Positions 1-8,619 of a DNA stretch of 12,237 nt are shown here, piece by piece. Below the pieces are notes generated by a model, which saw only the letters and a list, made by a program, of their open reading frames with translations, did not search any database and was not told the origin of the DNA. The translations under genes and the position numbers were made by a program. Source of the stretch: Cylindrobasidium torrendii FP15055 ss-10 (taxonomy: Eukaryota; Basidiomycota; Agaricomycetes; Agaricales; Physalacriaceae); assembly GCA_000934385.1 (NCBI GenBank), contig KN880893.1, positions 1 through 12,237 on the forward strand, in the 5' to 3' direction. Position 1 is the first letter of the stretch; every line of letters starts with the position of its first letter.

Positions 1-188
1 AGTTGCTTCAGAGTTTCTACTTACTACATAGTGAGGACTGGGTCGAGGTACGATTGGGTATATATGCCGGACTATCGATGGACGTGAATTATAAGCATAC
101 ATAGGTGCGCACTACAAGTGAGATTCAGTAAGTAGCTTCAGGCAGCTTGCGCCGATAACTGTAATTTTACAGGAATTGGCCGCAGAAG
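1..188. other. Intergenic, no gene seen
   Basis: I see no open frame with family features, no tRNA fold and no clear repeat here. It lies downstream of the minus-strand tRNA gene and may be the flank of a gene outside the window. Confidence 0.5.
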
Positions 189-194
189 AAAAAA
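189..194 (-). terminator. Pol III terminator of the tRNA gene
   Basis: Six consecutive A on the plus strand, read as TTTTTT on the minus strand, lie about ten bases past the 3' end of the tRNA. A run of four or more T is the usual RNA polymerase III stop signal. Confidence 0.75.
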
Positions 195-203
195 CAGTTT
201 TGA

Positions 204-275
204 TTCCCTCTAGCCGACTTGAACGACTGACCTCGTCATTACTAGTGACGCGCTCTACCACTGAGCTAAGAGGGA
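204..275 (-). tRNA. tRNA-Thr (anticodon AGU)
   Basis: Read on the minus strand this folds as a complete cloverleaf. The seven-base acceptor stem pairs TCCCTCT (275-269) with AGAGGGA (211-205), and base 204 is an A discriminator. The D arm holds GCTCAGTGGTAGAGC. The anticodon stem CGTCA/TGACG encloses the seven-base loop CTAGTAA, giving anticodon AGT, which reads ACU and (after A34 to inosine editing) ACC threonine codons. The T stem AGTCG/CGGCT, with one G-T pair, encloses TTCAAGT. No intron is present. A-box and B-box promoter elements lie inside the D and T arms. The 3' CCA is not encoded, as is normal for a eukaryotic nuclear tRNA. Confidence 0.93.
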
Positions 276-725
276 TGAAGGTTGGCGGAAAACACGTGAT
301 CCCAGCGCGAACCGTGTGCGCCCATTAGGTCCCATGACGTCTGGCGTGAGCACATATCTTTCTTTCACCCATCCATGAATCACTCTCGAATTACCAATGG
401 CTGACCGATATTTTGCACGGGACCGTGTTTGCATCTCAGCGCATTGTCTTTGAACCTATTGTTGCACCCCGTTTTCCGCCTAGATGTGCCCGAGGAAGCT
501 TCCGTGCCATCGTGGACAGCGTCGACTGAATCCATTGCGCAAAGTAACGGTCAAATGACGGGCACTGGGTCATCTCGAATGCAGTCAGCCAATCCCGTGG
601 AGTGTTTTTGTCCACTAATTGAGGTCACGCCCAACTTACTACTGATTGCACGTCATCTGGCCGTCTTGCGTATTTAACCACCCAGCTGGATATGTTTGCC
701 TCTTATCCGATCCCCACCCTCCATC
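276..725. other. Intergenic region upstream of catalase
   Basis: This 450 bp separates the tRNA from the catalase start and presumably holds the catalase promoter and 5' leader. It contains a palindromic CACGTG at 293-298 (bHLH/bZIP-type core), a TGACGTC at 335-341 (CRE/ATF-like), and a TATTTAA near the start codon. Stress-responsive bZIP factors are known regulators of fungal catalases, but such short motifs occur by chance, so their use here is inference. Short open frames in this stretch lack supporting features. Confidence 0.45.
671..677 (+). promoter_or_regulatory. TATA-like element of catalase
   Basis: TATTTAA lies 49 bp upstream of the catalase ATG, a plausible place for a core promoter with a short 5' leader. 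It is a weak match to TATAWAA. Confidence 0.35.
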
Positions 726-2489
726 ATGCCTTCGCAGCAAGTCTTCAAATCCCAGGACGGCGCAACCTACACCACCTCCAACGGCGCGGCCGTCAGCGAG
801 CCCTATGCAGCCCAGCGCGTCGGCCTGAATGGCCCCCTCCTCCTCCAAGACTTCCACCATATTGATCTCCTCGCCCACTTTGACCGCGAGCGCATTCCTG
901 AGCGTGTGGTGCGTGTCCCATTCCATCCTAGCACTCTTTACTCACAGCTCTTGTCTCAGGTCCATGCCAAGGGAGCCGGCGCCCATGGTGTCTTCGAAGT
1001 CACCCATGACCTCTCCGACATAACATCCAACAAACTTCTCACGTCTGTCGGATCGAAAGTGCGCGCGACAGTGCGTTTCTCTACCGTCGGCGGCGAGTCA
1101 GGCTCTCCCGACACCGCTCGCGATCCCCGTGGTTTCGCCATCAAGCTTCGCACCGACGAGGGCAACTGGGACTGGGTGTTCAACAACACCCCAGTCTTCT
1201 TCATTCGCGACCCAGCCAAGTTCCCTCACTTTATCCATACCCAGAAGCGCGACCCGCAGACACACCTCAAGGACCCTGACATGTTCTGGGACTACCTCTC
1301 CCAGAATCCAGAGTCGGTCCACCAGGTTAGTTTGCCGGTTTGCGCTCATCCTCTCGACGATTGACGCCATGTATTCAGGTTATGATCTTGTTCAGTGACC
1401 GTGGCACCCCAGACGGCTATCATCAGCAGCACGGTTACTCTGGCCATACTTTCAAATGGCTGAAAGACGATGGCTCGTTCGTTTACACTCAGGTTCACGT
1501 CCGTGCCGACAATGGCTTCAAGACGCTCGACAACAAAACCGCCGGTGAGCTCGGTGGTTCCAACCCCGACTACGGTACCCAGAACTTGTTCGAGACCATC
1601 GAAGCTGGGAAATTCCCCACATGGACTGTCTACGTCGTATGTCCAATCATCCGTCATTCCCTTTTTGGTGCTAACTGTATTTCCAGCAAACCATGACACC
1701 AGAGCAGGCTGAGAAGTTCCGCTACAACATCTTTGATCTCACCAAGATCTGGCCGCACAAAGAATTCCCTCTGCGACCATTCGGAAAGCTCACGCTCAAC
1801 GAGAATGTTCAGAACTACTTCGCCGAGATAGAGCAAGCCGCATTTTCGCCCTCACATTTGGTTCCCTACATTGAACCCTCGGCCGACCCAGTCTTGCAAT
1901 CGCGTCTATTCTCCTATCCGGACACCCACCGCCATCGTCTTGGCGTAAACTACCAGCAACTCCCGGTCAATGCACCCATTGTTCCCATTGCAAACTTCCA
2001 GCGAGATGGCTTTGGGGCTTTCAACAACCAGGGCGCACGTCCGAACTACCAGAGCTCCATCGTACCGCTGTCATTCACTGGTCCGAAGAACACTCTCGAG
2101 GGGGGCGTCAACACACTTCGTGAGAATCACGAGAACTTCATCGGTCGTGCATATCGCGACCTTAGTGTCATCAGCGAGCGTACGTCCCTCTCTGACTACT
2201 TTCAAGTCACCGACTCATAGTCCTTCTAGTCGACTTCGAACAGCCACGCGCACTTTGGAGCAAGGTGTGGAACGACCAGCAGCGTGAGGCTCTTGTGCAG
2301 AACCTCGCGGGTCACATTGGCGGCGTCAAGAGCAAGGAGGTTCTCGCACGCCAGCTTTCGGTGTTCGCGGCTGTCGACCAAGGTCTGAGTGACCGCTTGG
2401 CGAAGGCTGTCGGTGCGCCGACTGTGGCTCCGCTCAAGTCGAGGTCTGCAGAGGAGGCCGTAAAGTACAGGTTTAACGAGGTAGCGTAA
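726..2489 (+). CDS. cat: Monofunctional heme catalase (5 exons)
   Basis: This enzyme splits hydrogen peroxide into water and oxygen. The exons I place are 726-908, 960-1325, 1379-1636, 1687-2179 and 2230-2489, giving about 519 aa, a normal length for a small-subunit catalase. The introns are 50-53 bp, and each has a GT donor and an AG acceptor. Seen directly: [12 protein letters not shown] with distal His63, [15 protein letters not shown] with Asn136, and [14 protein letters not shown] with proximal heme ligand Tyr346. The His-Asn spacing (73) and His-Tyr spacing (283) equal those of human His75/Asn148/Tyr358, which confirms the splicing of intron 1. I chose the ATG at 726 because it is the first ATG of this frame and precedes the typical N-terminus. 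No frame break is seen. The C-terminus (FNEVA) is not a PTS1 peroxisomal signal, so location is open. The function call is very secure; the exact intron 4 junction is slightly less so. Confidence 0.95.
909..959 (+). other. Catalase intron 1 (in-frame, stop-free)
   Basis: The intron runs from GTGCGT to TCTCAG. It is 51 bp, a multiple of three, and has no stop codon, so a simple reading translates it as 17 extra residues just before the distal His codon. Removing it restores the family motif RVVHAKG and the His-Tyr spacing. A candidate branch site CTCAC lies near 940. Confidence 0.88.
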
Positions 2490-2621
2490 GCGTTTTCAAA
2501 GGGCGTGGAAGGTATTAATGTAAATTTACTTGTTGTACATATCTAGTCAAACCGTTTTATCGCATTTGTACAGTGATGGTGACCACAAGCAGCGTGCCGG
2601 CGCAGGGCCCTGGTGTGTTGG

Positions 2622-2629
2622 TATAAAAG
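2622..2629 (+). promoter_or_regulatory. TATA-box-like motif in duplicated spacer
   Basis: TATAAAAG on the plus strand is kept identically in the second copy at 4658-4665. It points away from the minus-strand family genes, towards the antisense of the relic. There is no transcript evidence. Confidence 0.3.
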
Positions 2630-2728
2630 CACTCAACGAAACAGTTCGAAAGCTGACATCGAGGTTCATTTCTGAAGGTTTAACGCCCACAACTAGCGGA
2701 ATTCATCATTTACTACGGCATATCTAAA

Positions 2729-2936
2729 CTGCAGATACACAATGCTTCTACCAGTTGAGTACGGTGGAAACAGTGCTACTGGGCTACCATCGGGCATATA
2801 GCAAACACCCTTGTACTGGATCGCCACGAAAACCAGCAATATCTTCAAGCCAATCAACGTCAAGCGTGCCCTTTGTATTCATGTCGTCGGCAATTAGAGC
2901 ATGACGCTGCAAATCATCCCAAGAGGGTTTGATTTT
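2729..2936 (-). pseudogene. 3' relic of a B-type protease-like gene
   Basis: The minus strand encodes the last part of the gene B protein almost unchanged, from KIKPSWDDLQ through DVDWLEDIAGFRGDP. A 5 bp deletion near 2817, relative to gene B, then shifts the frame. The position of the gene B stop codon TAG reads CAG here, so the normal stop is also lost. Everything upstream of KIKPSW is missing: protease core, exons 1-3 and promoter. It sits between catalase and gene A in the same orientation as A-C, so it is most simply the remains of a fourth tandem copy. It is unlikely to make a functional protein. Confidence 0.85.
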
Positions 2937-3040
2937 CGTGACGTGGACAAAGAAACTCATGCTGCTTAGCTTTCGACGCACCACCCGTGTATATTAGGCC
3001 TGTCAACACTCTACAGTGGTCTTACACAAATTATCTGCGA
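2937..3040. other. Short unique spacer between relic and gene A
   Basis: These 104 bp separate the broken end of the duplicate from the gene A stop codon. I find no match to the equivalent position of gene B. It probably holds the 3' UTR of gene A and the rearrangement junction. Confidence 0.4.
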
Positions 3041-4437
3041 CTACAAATAAGTAACCCCATTATCCATTGAGAAGGGCGGAGGGAAAGTCATTGGGCTACC
3101 ACTGGGAGTGTAGAAAACACCCTTGTACTCGTCCGGATCGCCACAAAAACCAGGAATCTCTTCAATCCAATCCACGTCAGGCTTGCTTATCGATTTCATC
3201 ACGTATGTAAGTCGAGCGTGGCGCTGCAAATCATCCCAAGAAGGTTTGATCTGAGCATAGAGCGTCGCATCTAGCCTGTCCGTGAGATCGTGCATTACAA
3301 CGGGGCCAACAGAAGCAAAGAGTCTCGCGTAAACCTCCTTGTGCCGAGAAGTACCCCATCTCCAGATGTGCGGCCAGACGAATACGAGGAGGAGAGCACA
3401 GAACAAGGGGTTTTTGACTGGAATCATGAGATTGTAATTCAATTTCTTGATCTCCGTTTGCGTCGAATGGACCGCTGTACGGATGGCTGAGCATCCCACT
3501 GCGCCAGCAAAGAGGAAGCTTTCACGTACACATGCCCGCCAAGGAGCTATCGACCTCACCGGCATCCTTCGAGGCAATGATAGCACCGCCGGACATGGCG
3601 TTGGTGCTCTCGCATGTGTGGTAGGCGTACCATGCTTGCTCGGGAACCTCTTCTCCATCACACTCCAAGTTGACTTCGCGTCCCTTTGTTGTATGCACGG
3701 TCGAGGCCAAAGAGTCACTAAAACCAACGAGGGTTGCCTGTGTGCGGATATGGTATGACCACGACTCTGGAACAAGGGCACTACGCATGCATTAGCGGGG
3801 TGTTGATTTGCCGCATACGGCTCACGGTGTCCAGTCGTTCGATTCACTGGTCTCGCTGGACGGATCGTAGAGCAAGCAAAAATTTGTCGCATCTTGCCAT
3901 GTCGTTCTCGGCCCCTCGTCAAACACCTGCGGAATGAAAAATGGTAACTTTCCGGATGCATGCATGAGAACCAAGCGCCGGAGGATGAGTTCGTAAGTAG
4001 ACAGCATAAGGGCGTGTCGCGCATCGAGAGGGTGCGCCGGTATGTCGTTAGCATAGCAGAGTGGAAATAAGCGCCGTTCCTCGCGCTTGTGTCCTGTGTG
4101 ACGCGCAGTAACATGCGTCTTTGCGTGCATTGCCGCATCGCTAATTGAACGCGGTGCCCAGTACACTGAAATGATAGTGATGAGAGACGGATACATGCAT
4201 GATGCGCGTGTAGGACTCACTCCCTCCACCCAATGCGATAGCTGTGCAGCTGGCGTCCCCACACTCGGCATGCACAACACAAGAGGACGCGTATAAAGTT
4301 ACATCCTCGTCTGTTGGGTGTGGTCCTGTACTGGGGAACCTGCTGTTGGACTCATCGAAGAAGAATTCGGCTGGACTCTTCCGCTTCAGCAGTCTTCGTC
4401 GAGAGCGAACAATCCAGTCTTTCAGAGAAAAGAACAT
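3041..4437 (-). CDS. Gene A: trypsin-fold protein lacking catalytic His
   Basis: The minus-strand exons are 4437-4221, 4165-3826, 3780-3530 and 3474-3041 (217, 340, 251 and 434 nt), giving 413 aa. The introns are 45-55 bp. No frame break is seen after splicing. The N-terminus is basic (MFFSLKDWIVRSRRRLLKRK) with no clear signal peptide. The PA-clan core starts at about residue 50 (SSCVVHAECG, then SCTAIALGGG) and includes the nucleophile motif NAMSGGAI with Ser249. At the position of the catalytic His in gene D (residue 79) there is Ser (MYWAPRSI). A C-terminal module follows, from NPLFCALLL at about 291 to SWDDLQ at about 348. I chose the MFFSLK start by homology with B and C, although the frame is open further upstream. 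An out-of-frame ATG lies 5 nt before it. Biochemical role unknown; loss of protease activity is inferred. Confidence 0.8.
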
Positions 4438-4525
4438 GTCATAAAGAATCCAAATCTGAGGTTTCTTTCTCTCTTGTTCGCAGGAAATCGACACAGCGCT
4501 GTCACGAAGCTGATAGACTTGGCGG

Positions 4526-4532
4526 TTATAGA
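4526..4532 (-). promoter_or_regulatory. Possible TATA-like element of gene A
   Basis: The minus strand reads TCTATAA about 90 bp upstream of the gene A start. That spacing is similar to the better TATA box of gene B, but the motif is weak. Confidence 0.25.
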
Positions 4533-4606
4533 GTAAGCTGTGATAGGATGTCATGAGCCTGGTCACAAAATATTTGATTGATCTGTGACAACCGAGTGGA
4601 GAATGA

Positions 4607-4980
4607 ACGTGATGGCGACCACAAGTAGTGTGCCGAGGCAGAGCTCCGGTTCGTTGGTATAAAAGCACTTGATGAGACAGTTCGAAAGTTGACATTGAGG
4701 TTCATTTCTGAAGGTTGACCGGTTAACACAACTAGCGGAATTTATCATTTACTACGGCATATCTAAACTACAGATACACAATGCTTCTATCAGTTGAGTA
4801 GGGCGGAAACTGTGCTGATGGGCTACCATTGGGCATATAGCAAACACCCTTGTACTCATCTGGATCACCACGAAAACCAGGAATATCTTCAATCCAATCA
4901 ACGTCAAGCGTGCCCTTTGTATTCATGTCGTCGGCAATAAGAGCATGACGCTGCAAATCATCCCAAGAGGGTTTGATTTT
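4607..4980. repeat. Duplicated spacer plus gene B 3' end (copy 2)
   Basis: This is the intact counterpart of 2572-2936. It joins the upstream region of gene A to the last ~210 bp of gene B coding sequence. Because both parts are present in one continuous duplicate, the duplicated unit spanned the A-B junction and was not a single gene or cDNA. Confidence 0.85.
4658..4665 (+). promoter_or_regulatory. TATA-box-like motif, second copy
   Basis: TATAAAAG lies within TTGGTATAAAAGCAC and is identical to 2622-2629. Plus-strand transcription from it would run antisense into the 3' end of gene B. Confidence 0.3.
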
Positions 4981-6158
4981 AGAGTAGAGCATTGGATCTA
5001 GCTTGTCCGTGAGGTCGCGCATTACCACGGAGCCAACATCTTCGAATAGGTTCGCGTAAATCTCCTTCTGTCTGGGAGTCCCATATCTCCAAATGTGGGG
5101 CCAGACAAAGACAAGGAGAAGAGCACAAAACAAGGGATTGTTGACGGGAACCATGAGGTTGAACCCAAATCTCTTGATCTCTATTTGCGTTGAATGTACC
5201 GCTGCGTAGAGAAATGTGAGTGTCGCGCTGGGTCAGCAAAGAAGATAGCTGTGACGCACATATGCCTGCCAACGAGCTATCCGATTCTCCAGCATCTTTC
5301 GGGGCAACGATAGCACCACCAGACATGACTTTAGTGCTCTCGCACGTGTGGTAGGCATACCACACCTGCGCAGGGACTTCTTCGCCACCAAACTTCAAGT
5401 TTACCTCGCGGCCGTTGCTCGTATGTACGTTCGATGCTGAAGGCTCACAGAAACCAACAAGGTTTGCCTCTGCGCGAAGGTGTGAAGACCACGACTCCGG
5501 AATTAACACGCTGCGGGTAGATTAGCGAAGTGTCAATGTACCACATTCAGCTCACGATGTCCAGTCATTGGATTCAGTAGCCTCGTTGGAGGGATCGTAG
5601 AGTAGGCAAAAGTTCGTCGCATCTTGCCATGTCGCTCTTGGCCCCTCGTTAAACACCTGCGGGATGAAGGATGGTAACTCTCTGGACGCATGCAGAAGAA
5701 CCACCCGCCGGAGGATGAGCTCGTAAGTGGCCAGCATAAGCGCATGCCGGGAATCGAGAGGGTGCGCTGGTATGTCATTAGCATAACAGAGGGGGAATAA
5801 GCGCCGTTCCTCGCGCTCGCGCCGAGGGTACCGCGCGGTAACATGCGTCTTTGCTTGCATAGCCGCCTCTCCAATAGAGCGCGGTGCCCAGTACACTGAA
5901 ATGGTGAGAAAGCGATACACGCAGGATAAACGTGTGAGTCTCACCCCCTCCACCCAATGCGATAGCTGTGCAGGTGTCTTCCCCACACTCAACCTGCACC
6001 ACAGAAGAGGATGCATGCATAGTTACTTCTTTGCTTGTCGGACGTTGTCCATTACCTGGACGTCTACTGCTGGACTCGTCGAAGAAGAACTTTGAATTTC
6101 TCCGCTTCGCCAGTTTTTGTCGAAAGCGCGCAGACCAATTCTTCAACGTAAAGATCAT
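4768..6158 (-). CDS. Gene B: trypsin-fold protein lacking catalytic His
   Basis: The minus-strand exons are 6158-5945, 5895-5556, 5510-5260 and 5201-4768 (214, 340, 251 and 434 nt), giving 412 aa. Exons 2-4 match genes A and C exactly in length and in splice phase. Exon 1 is one codon shorter. Visible features are a basic N-terminus (MIFTLKNWSARFRQKLAKRR), a core strand TCTAIALGGG, and VYWAPRSIGEAA, with Ser78 in the catalytic His position. Next come IPAHPLDSRHALMLA, nucleophile motif KVMSGGAIVA with Ser248, and the C-terminal NPLFCALLLVFVWPHIW and SWDDLQ. The ATG at 6158 is the first one after a good TATA box. Its 3' end is the source of, or sister to, the relic near the catalase gene. It is intact and probably expressed; function unknown, with pseudoprotease the best reading. 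Confidence 0.82.
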
Positions 6159-6640
6159 GTTGCACGGGAGAGCGCTTGAGAGTAACTGATTGGTCCTGTG
6201 ACGCGGATAGCCAGGGATAGCCGTGATTGTGACAGCCACGATTGATTTTCCCACGGTTCGTGTTTATATAAGCTGCTGGTGAAGAATACTACGCTTGTAG
6301 TTGAGACATTTGCGTGGCCAGGATTAATTCAAAGCTAAGGAGACACTGTCAAAAGTCACACCACTCAGAGAATGCTTACTCGAGAAGCGCTTGAGGTGTT
6401 CGTTGTTAATTTTTGTTAGAAGCCAAAAAAAACCTTCGGACGGTTGAGGAGTTGACAGAACCAGATTCCCGGTCTTGTCATTATTGTGTGCCGTGTGTCG
6501 CAGTACACTAGGATGGGGAAAGGCGATACAAGGAGTGCAGACCGCATTGGAGCCCATTTTTGAAATAGTAAAATGAGATTTTTCCCGTATATTAAAGGCT
6601 AAACAAGGGGCCAGTAGCTGTAGCACAATATCATATCAAA
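6159..6640. other. Spacer between genes B and C
   Basis: This 482 bp contains the gene B leader and TATA box on the left and the 3' flank of gene C on the right. A frame of about 100 aa on the minus strand (6324-6626) shows no family features, and I do not call it. A 36 bp stretch at 6500-6535 weakly resembles the intron 1/exon 2 boundary of gene B (5889-5925) and could be a decayed fragment. Confidence 0.45.
6263..6270 (-). promoter_or_regulatory. TATA box of gene B
   Basis: The minus strand reads TATATAAA, ending 104 bp before the gene B ATG. No other ATG occurs between them, so it supports both the promoter position and the chosen start. Confidence 0.6.
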
Positions 6641-8043
6641 CTAGAGTAATACAATCGCTTTATTAGGCGAATAGGGCCGAGGCCAAATGCATGGACTACC
6701 ATTGGGCATATAGCGAACACCCGTGTACTTGTTGGGATCGTCATGAAAATCTGAAATGCCTTGAACCCAGTCGACATTCACCTTGCTCGCGGAGCTCATC
6801 GCGTGAACAAGTCCAAAATGACGCTGCAAATCATCCCAGGAAGGCTTGATCTTGGCATAGAGTACCGAATCTAGCTTGTCTGTGAGGTCGCACATCACAA
6901 TAGGGCCAACAGAAGCAAGTAGTTCGGTGTAAACCTCCTTCTGCCTGGGAGTACCACATTCCCATATGTGAGGCCAAACAAATACGAGGAGAAGAGCGCA
7001 GAATAGAGGATTTGTGATGGGGATCATGAGATTGTAATGCAAACTCTTGATCTCTTCCCGCGTAGAATGGACCGCTGTGAATGTAGGTATGAGCATTCCA
7101 CCGTATTAGCAGGAAGGAAAATCGTTGACGTACACATGCCTGCTAAAGAGCTGTCGACTTCACCAGCATCCTTGTAGGCAATGATGGCGCCACCAGACAT
7201 AGAGTAGGTGCTCTCGCAAGTGTGGTACGCGTACCACATTTGATAAGAAATTTGTTCGTTAACACGCTCTAAGCTCACTTCGTGGCCCTTGGATGTTTGT
7301 ACAGTCGGCACCGAAGGGTCACCAAAACCTACTAAGGTTGCTTCTGTGCGGAGGCGGAATGACCATGCCTCTGGAACAAGTGCACTAGACGCGCGCATTA
7401 GCGGGTTGCATATATGTCAATACCACATCTGGCTCACGATGTCCAGTCAAGCGATTCACCAGTCTTGGTGGACGGATCGTAGAGCAAGCAGAAGCCCGTT
7501 GCCTCCTGCCATGTTGTCTTTGGTCCATCGCTTAAGACTTGAGTTATGAAGGGCGGTAGCTTGTTGGATGCGTGCATAACGACCACCCGACGGAGGATGA
7601 GCTCATAAGTGGATAGCATAAGCACATGGTGAGCATCGAGAGGGTGTGCCGGTATCGCGTTAGCATAGCAGAGAGGAAATAAGCGCCGTTCCTCGCGCTC
7701 GCGCCCAGGGTAACGCGCGGTAACATGCGTCCTTGCTTGTATAGCGGCCTCGCCAATGGAACGTGGTGCCCAGTACACTGAAATGATGAGTTACGGAATC
7801 ACGCATGGTAAACGTGTAGGACTCACCTCCTCCGCCCAGTGCAATGGCCGTGCAGCTGTCTTCCCCACACTCGACCTGTACAACACAAGAGGACGCGTGT
7901 GAAGTCACTTCCTCGTTTGTTGGGCATGGTCCTTTACTCGGGTATGTGTTGTTGGACTCATCGAAGAAGAACACGGCTGGACTCTTCCGCTTCGCCAGTT
8001 TTTGTCGGGCACGGATGATCCAGTCTTTCAGAGCAAAGAACAT
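6641..8043 (-). CDS. Gene C: trypsin-fold protein lacking catalytic His
   Basis: The minus-strand exons are 8043-7827, 7777-7438, 7384-7134 and 7074-6641 (217, 340, 251 and 434 nt), giving 413 aa. All introns are GT-AG, 49-59 bp, in phases 1, 2 and 1. The order of parts is basic N-terminus (MFFALKDWIIRARQKLAKRK), FFFDES, core strands CVVQVECG and SCTAIALGGG, and VYWAPRSIGEAA with Ser79 at the His position. Then come HPLDAHHVLMLS (Asp120, and His123 at the likely Asp position), ATLVGF at about 201, HTCESTYSMSGGAI with Ser249, NPLF at 291-294, and SWDDLQ at 348-353. It shares a 576 bp divergent upstream region with gene D. The coding frame is intact, so it is not a decayed copy. Substrate, partner and location are unknown. 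Confidence 0.82.
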
Positions 8044-8059
8044 GTTGTGCCAGCGATAT

Positions 8060-8079
8060 CTTGTCGAGCAATTGACAAG
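8060..8079. repeat. Short inverted repeat before gene C
   Basis: CTTGTC (8060-8065) and GACAAG (8074-8079) are perfect inverted copies separated by eight bases, 17 bp upstream of the gene C start. It could be a small hairpin in the leader or an operator-like site, or chance. Confidence 0.3.
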
Positions 8080-8429
8080 GCGATGGTATGGTTAACGATC
8101 AACAGTGCCGCTGGATGATGGGTGTGCGATCCAGGAATGTTCAACCTATGACGTAGGTCGTCAGCGTTGACTGTGATCCACCACAAACTCTCGATTTTCT
8201 CACGGCCGTTACTCTGAACGTTCTCTACTTCAACTCGTGGCAAACTCATGGCAAGACAGCCCCAGTTTCTTAGCTGTGAATGCGTGCGAAAGATGGACAC
8301 CAGTGGCTTTACACCGCCTGAACTATCCCTTGCTTCATACTTAAGGGAGAATACCTTCCACCCCAGTGTCGGCGTCACTTTCCTGCCTTGCCTTGAACGT
8401 CAAACACACAAACACCCTTGATTTATACG

Positions 8430-8528
8430 ATGGAAGCGGTCGTTCTGAACGGTTCGCCTCAAGCTCTTTTTCTTCGTCGAACATGGCCTGACACGTTTGT
8501 CCACACCAGCTCATCACACCAGGCCTGA
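8430..8528 (+). other. Upstream ORF(s) before gene D
   Basis: An ATG at 8430 opens a 32-codon frame ending at TGA 8526-8528. Two further tiny frames follow: ATG GCC TGA at 8483-8491, and a four-codon frame at 8585-8599. If transcription starts upstream of 8430 these would precede the gene D start and could lower its translation. The transcription start is unknown, and a leader intron could remove them. Confidence 0.3.
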
Positions 8529-8619
8529 CGTCCCCCAGACGCAGTGGATTCAAGGCTTCTACTTCAGAGCGGAGCGCGGGTCTGATGGGCCACCAGTAAC
8601 TGCCCACCGATACAAACCC

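Larger units (their letters stand above)
2572..2936. repeat. Diverged duplicate of 4607-4980 (copy 1)
   Basis: This segment closely matches 4607-4980 over its whole length. It includes the run around GTATAAAAGCAC, the stretch TTTACTACGGCATATCTAAA, and the 3' coding end of gene B (minus strand). Differences are scattered substitutions and small indels. The match stops abruptly at 2936 (equivalent to 4980). On the left it fades near 2572, about 80 bp after the catalase stop. It therefore records an extra round of duplication of the gene cluster, followed by loss. Confidence 0.85.
4438..4767. other. Spacer between genes A and B
   Basis: This 330 bp holds the promoter and leader of gene A (read leftward) and the 3' flank of gene B. 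Its right half is the one duplicated at 2572. I find no separate gene; the open frames here are short and unsupported. Confidence 0.5.
8044..8619. promoter_or_regulatory. Divergent intergenic region between genes C and D
   Basis: Genes C and D are transcribed away from each other from this 576 bp, so it probably acts as a shared or paired promoter. I see no strong TATA box in either direction; ATTTATACG at 8421-8429 is the nearest on the D side. Upstream ATGs before the gene D start are described separately. No protein gene is supported here. Confidence 0.5.

Noticed and set aside
3041..4138. A continuous 365-codon minus-strand frame over gene A
   Set aside because: It reads exons 2 and 3 in the wrong frame and through introns, and joins the true frame only in exon 4. 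The spliced model gives family motifs and exon sizes equal to gene C.
2572..4980. Copy 1 of the duplicate as a processed (retro) pseudogene
   Set aside because: The copy includes non-coding spacer beyond the gene B stop that carries the upstream region of gene A, and no poly(A) tract is present. This fits DNA-level duplication.
6324..6626. A 100-codon minus-strand frame in the B-C spacer
   Set aside because: No recognisable domain, no matching frame in the other spacers, and no convincing start context.
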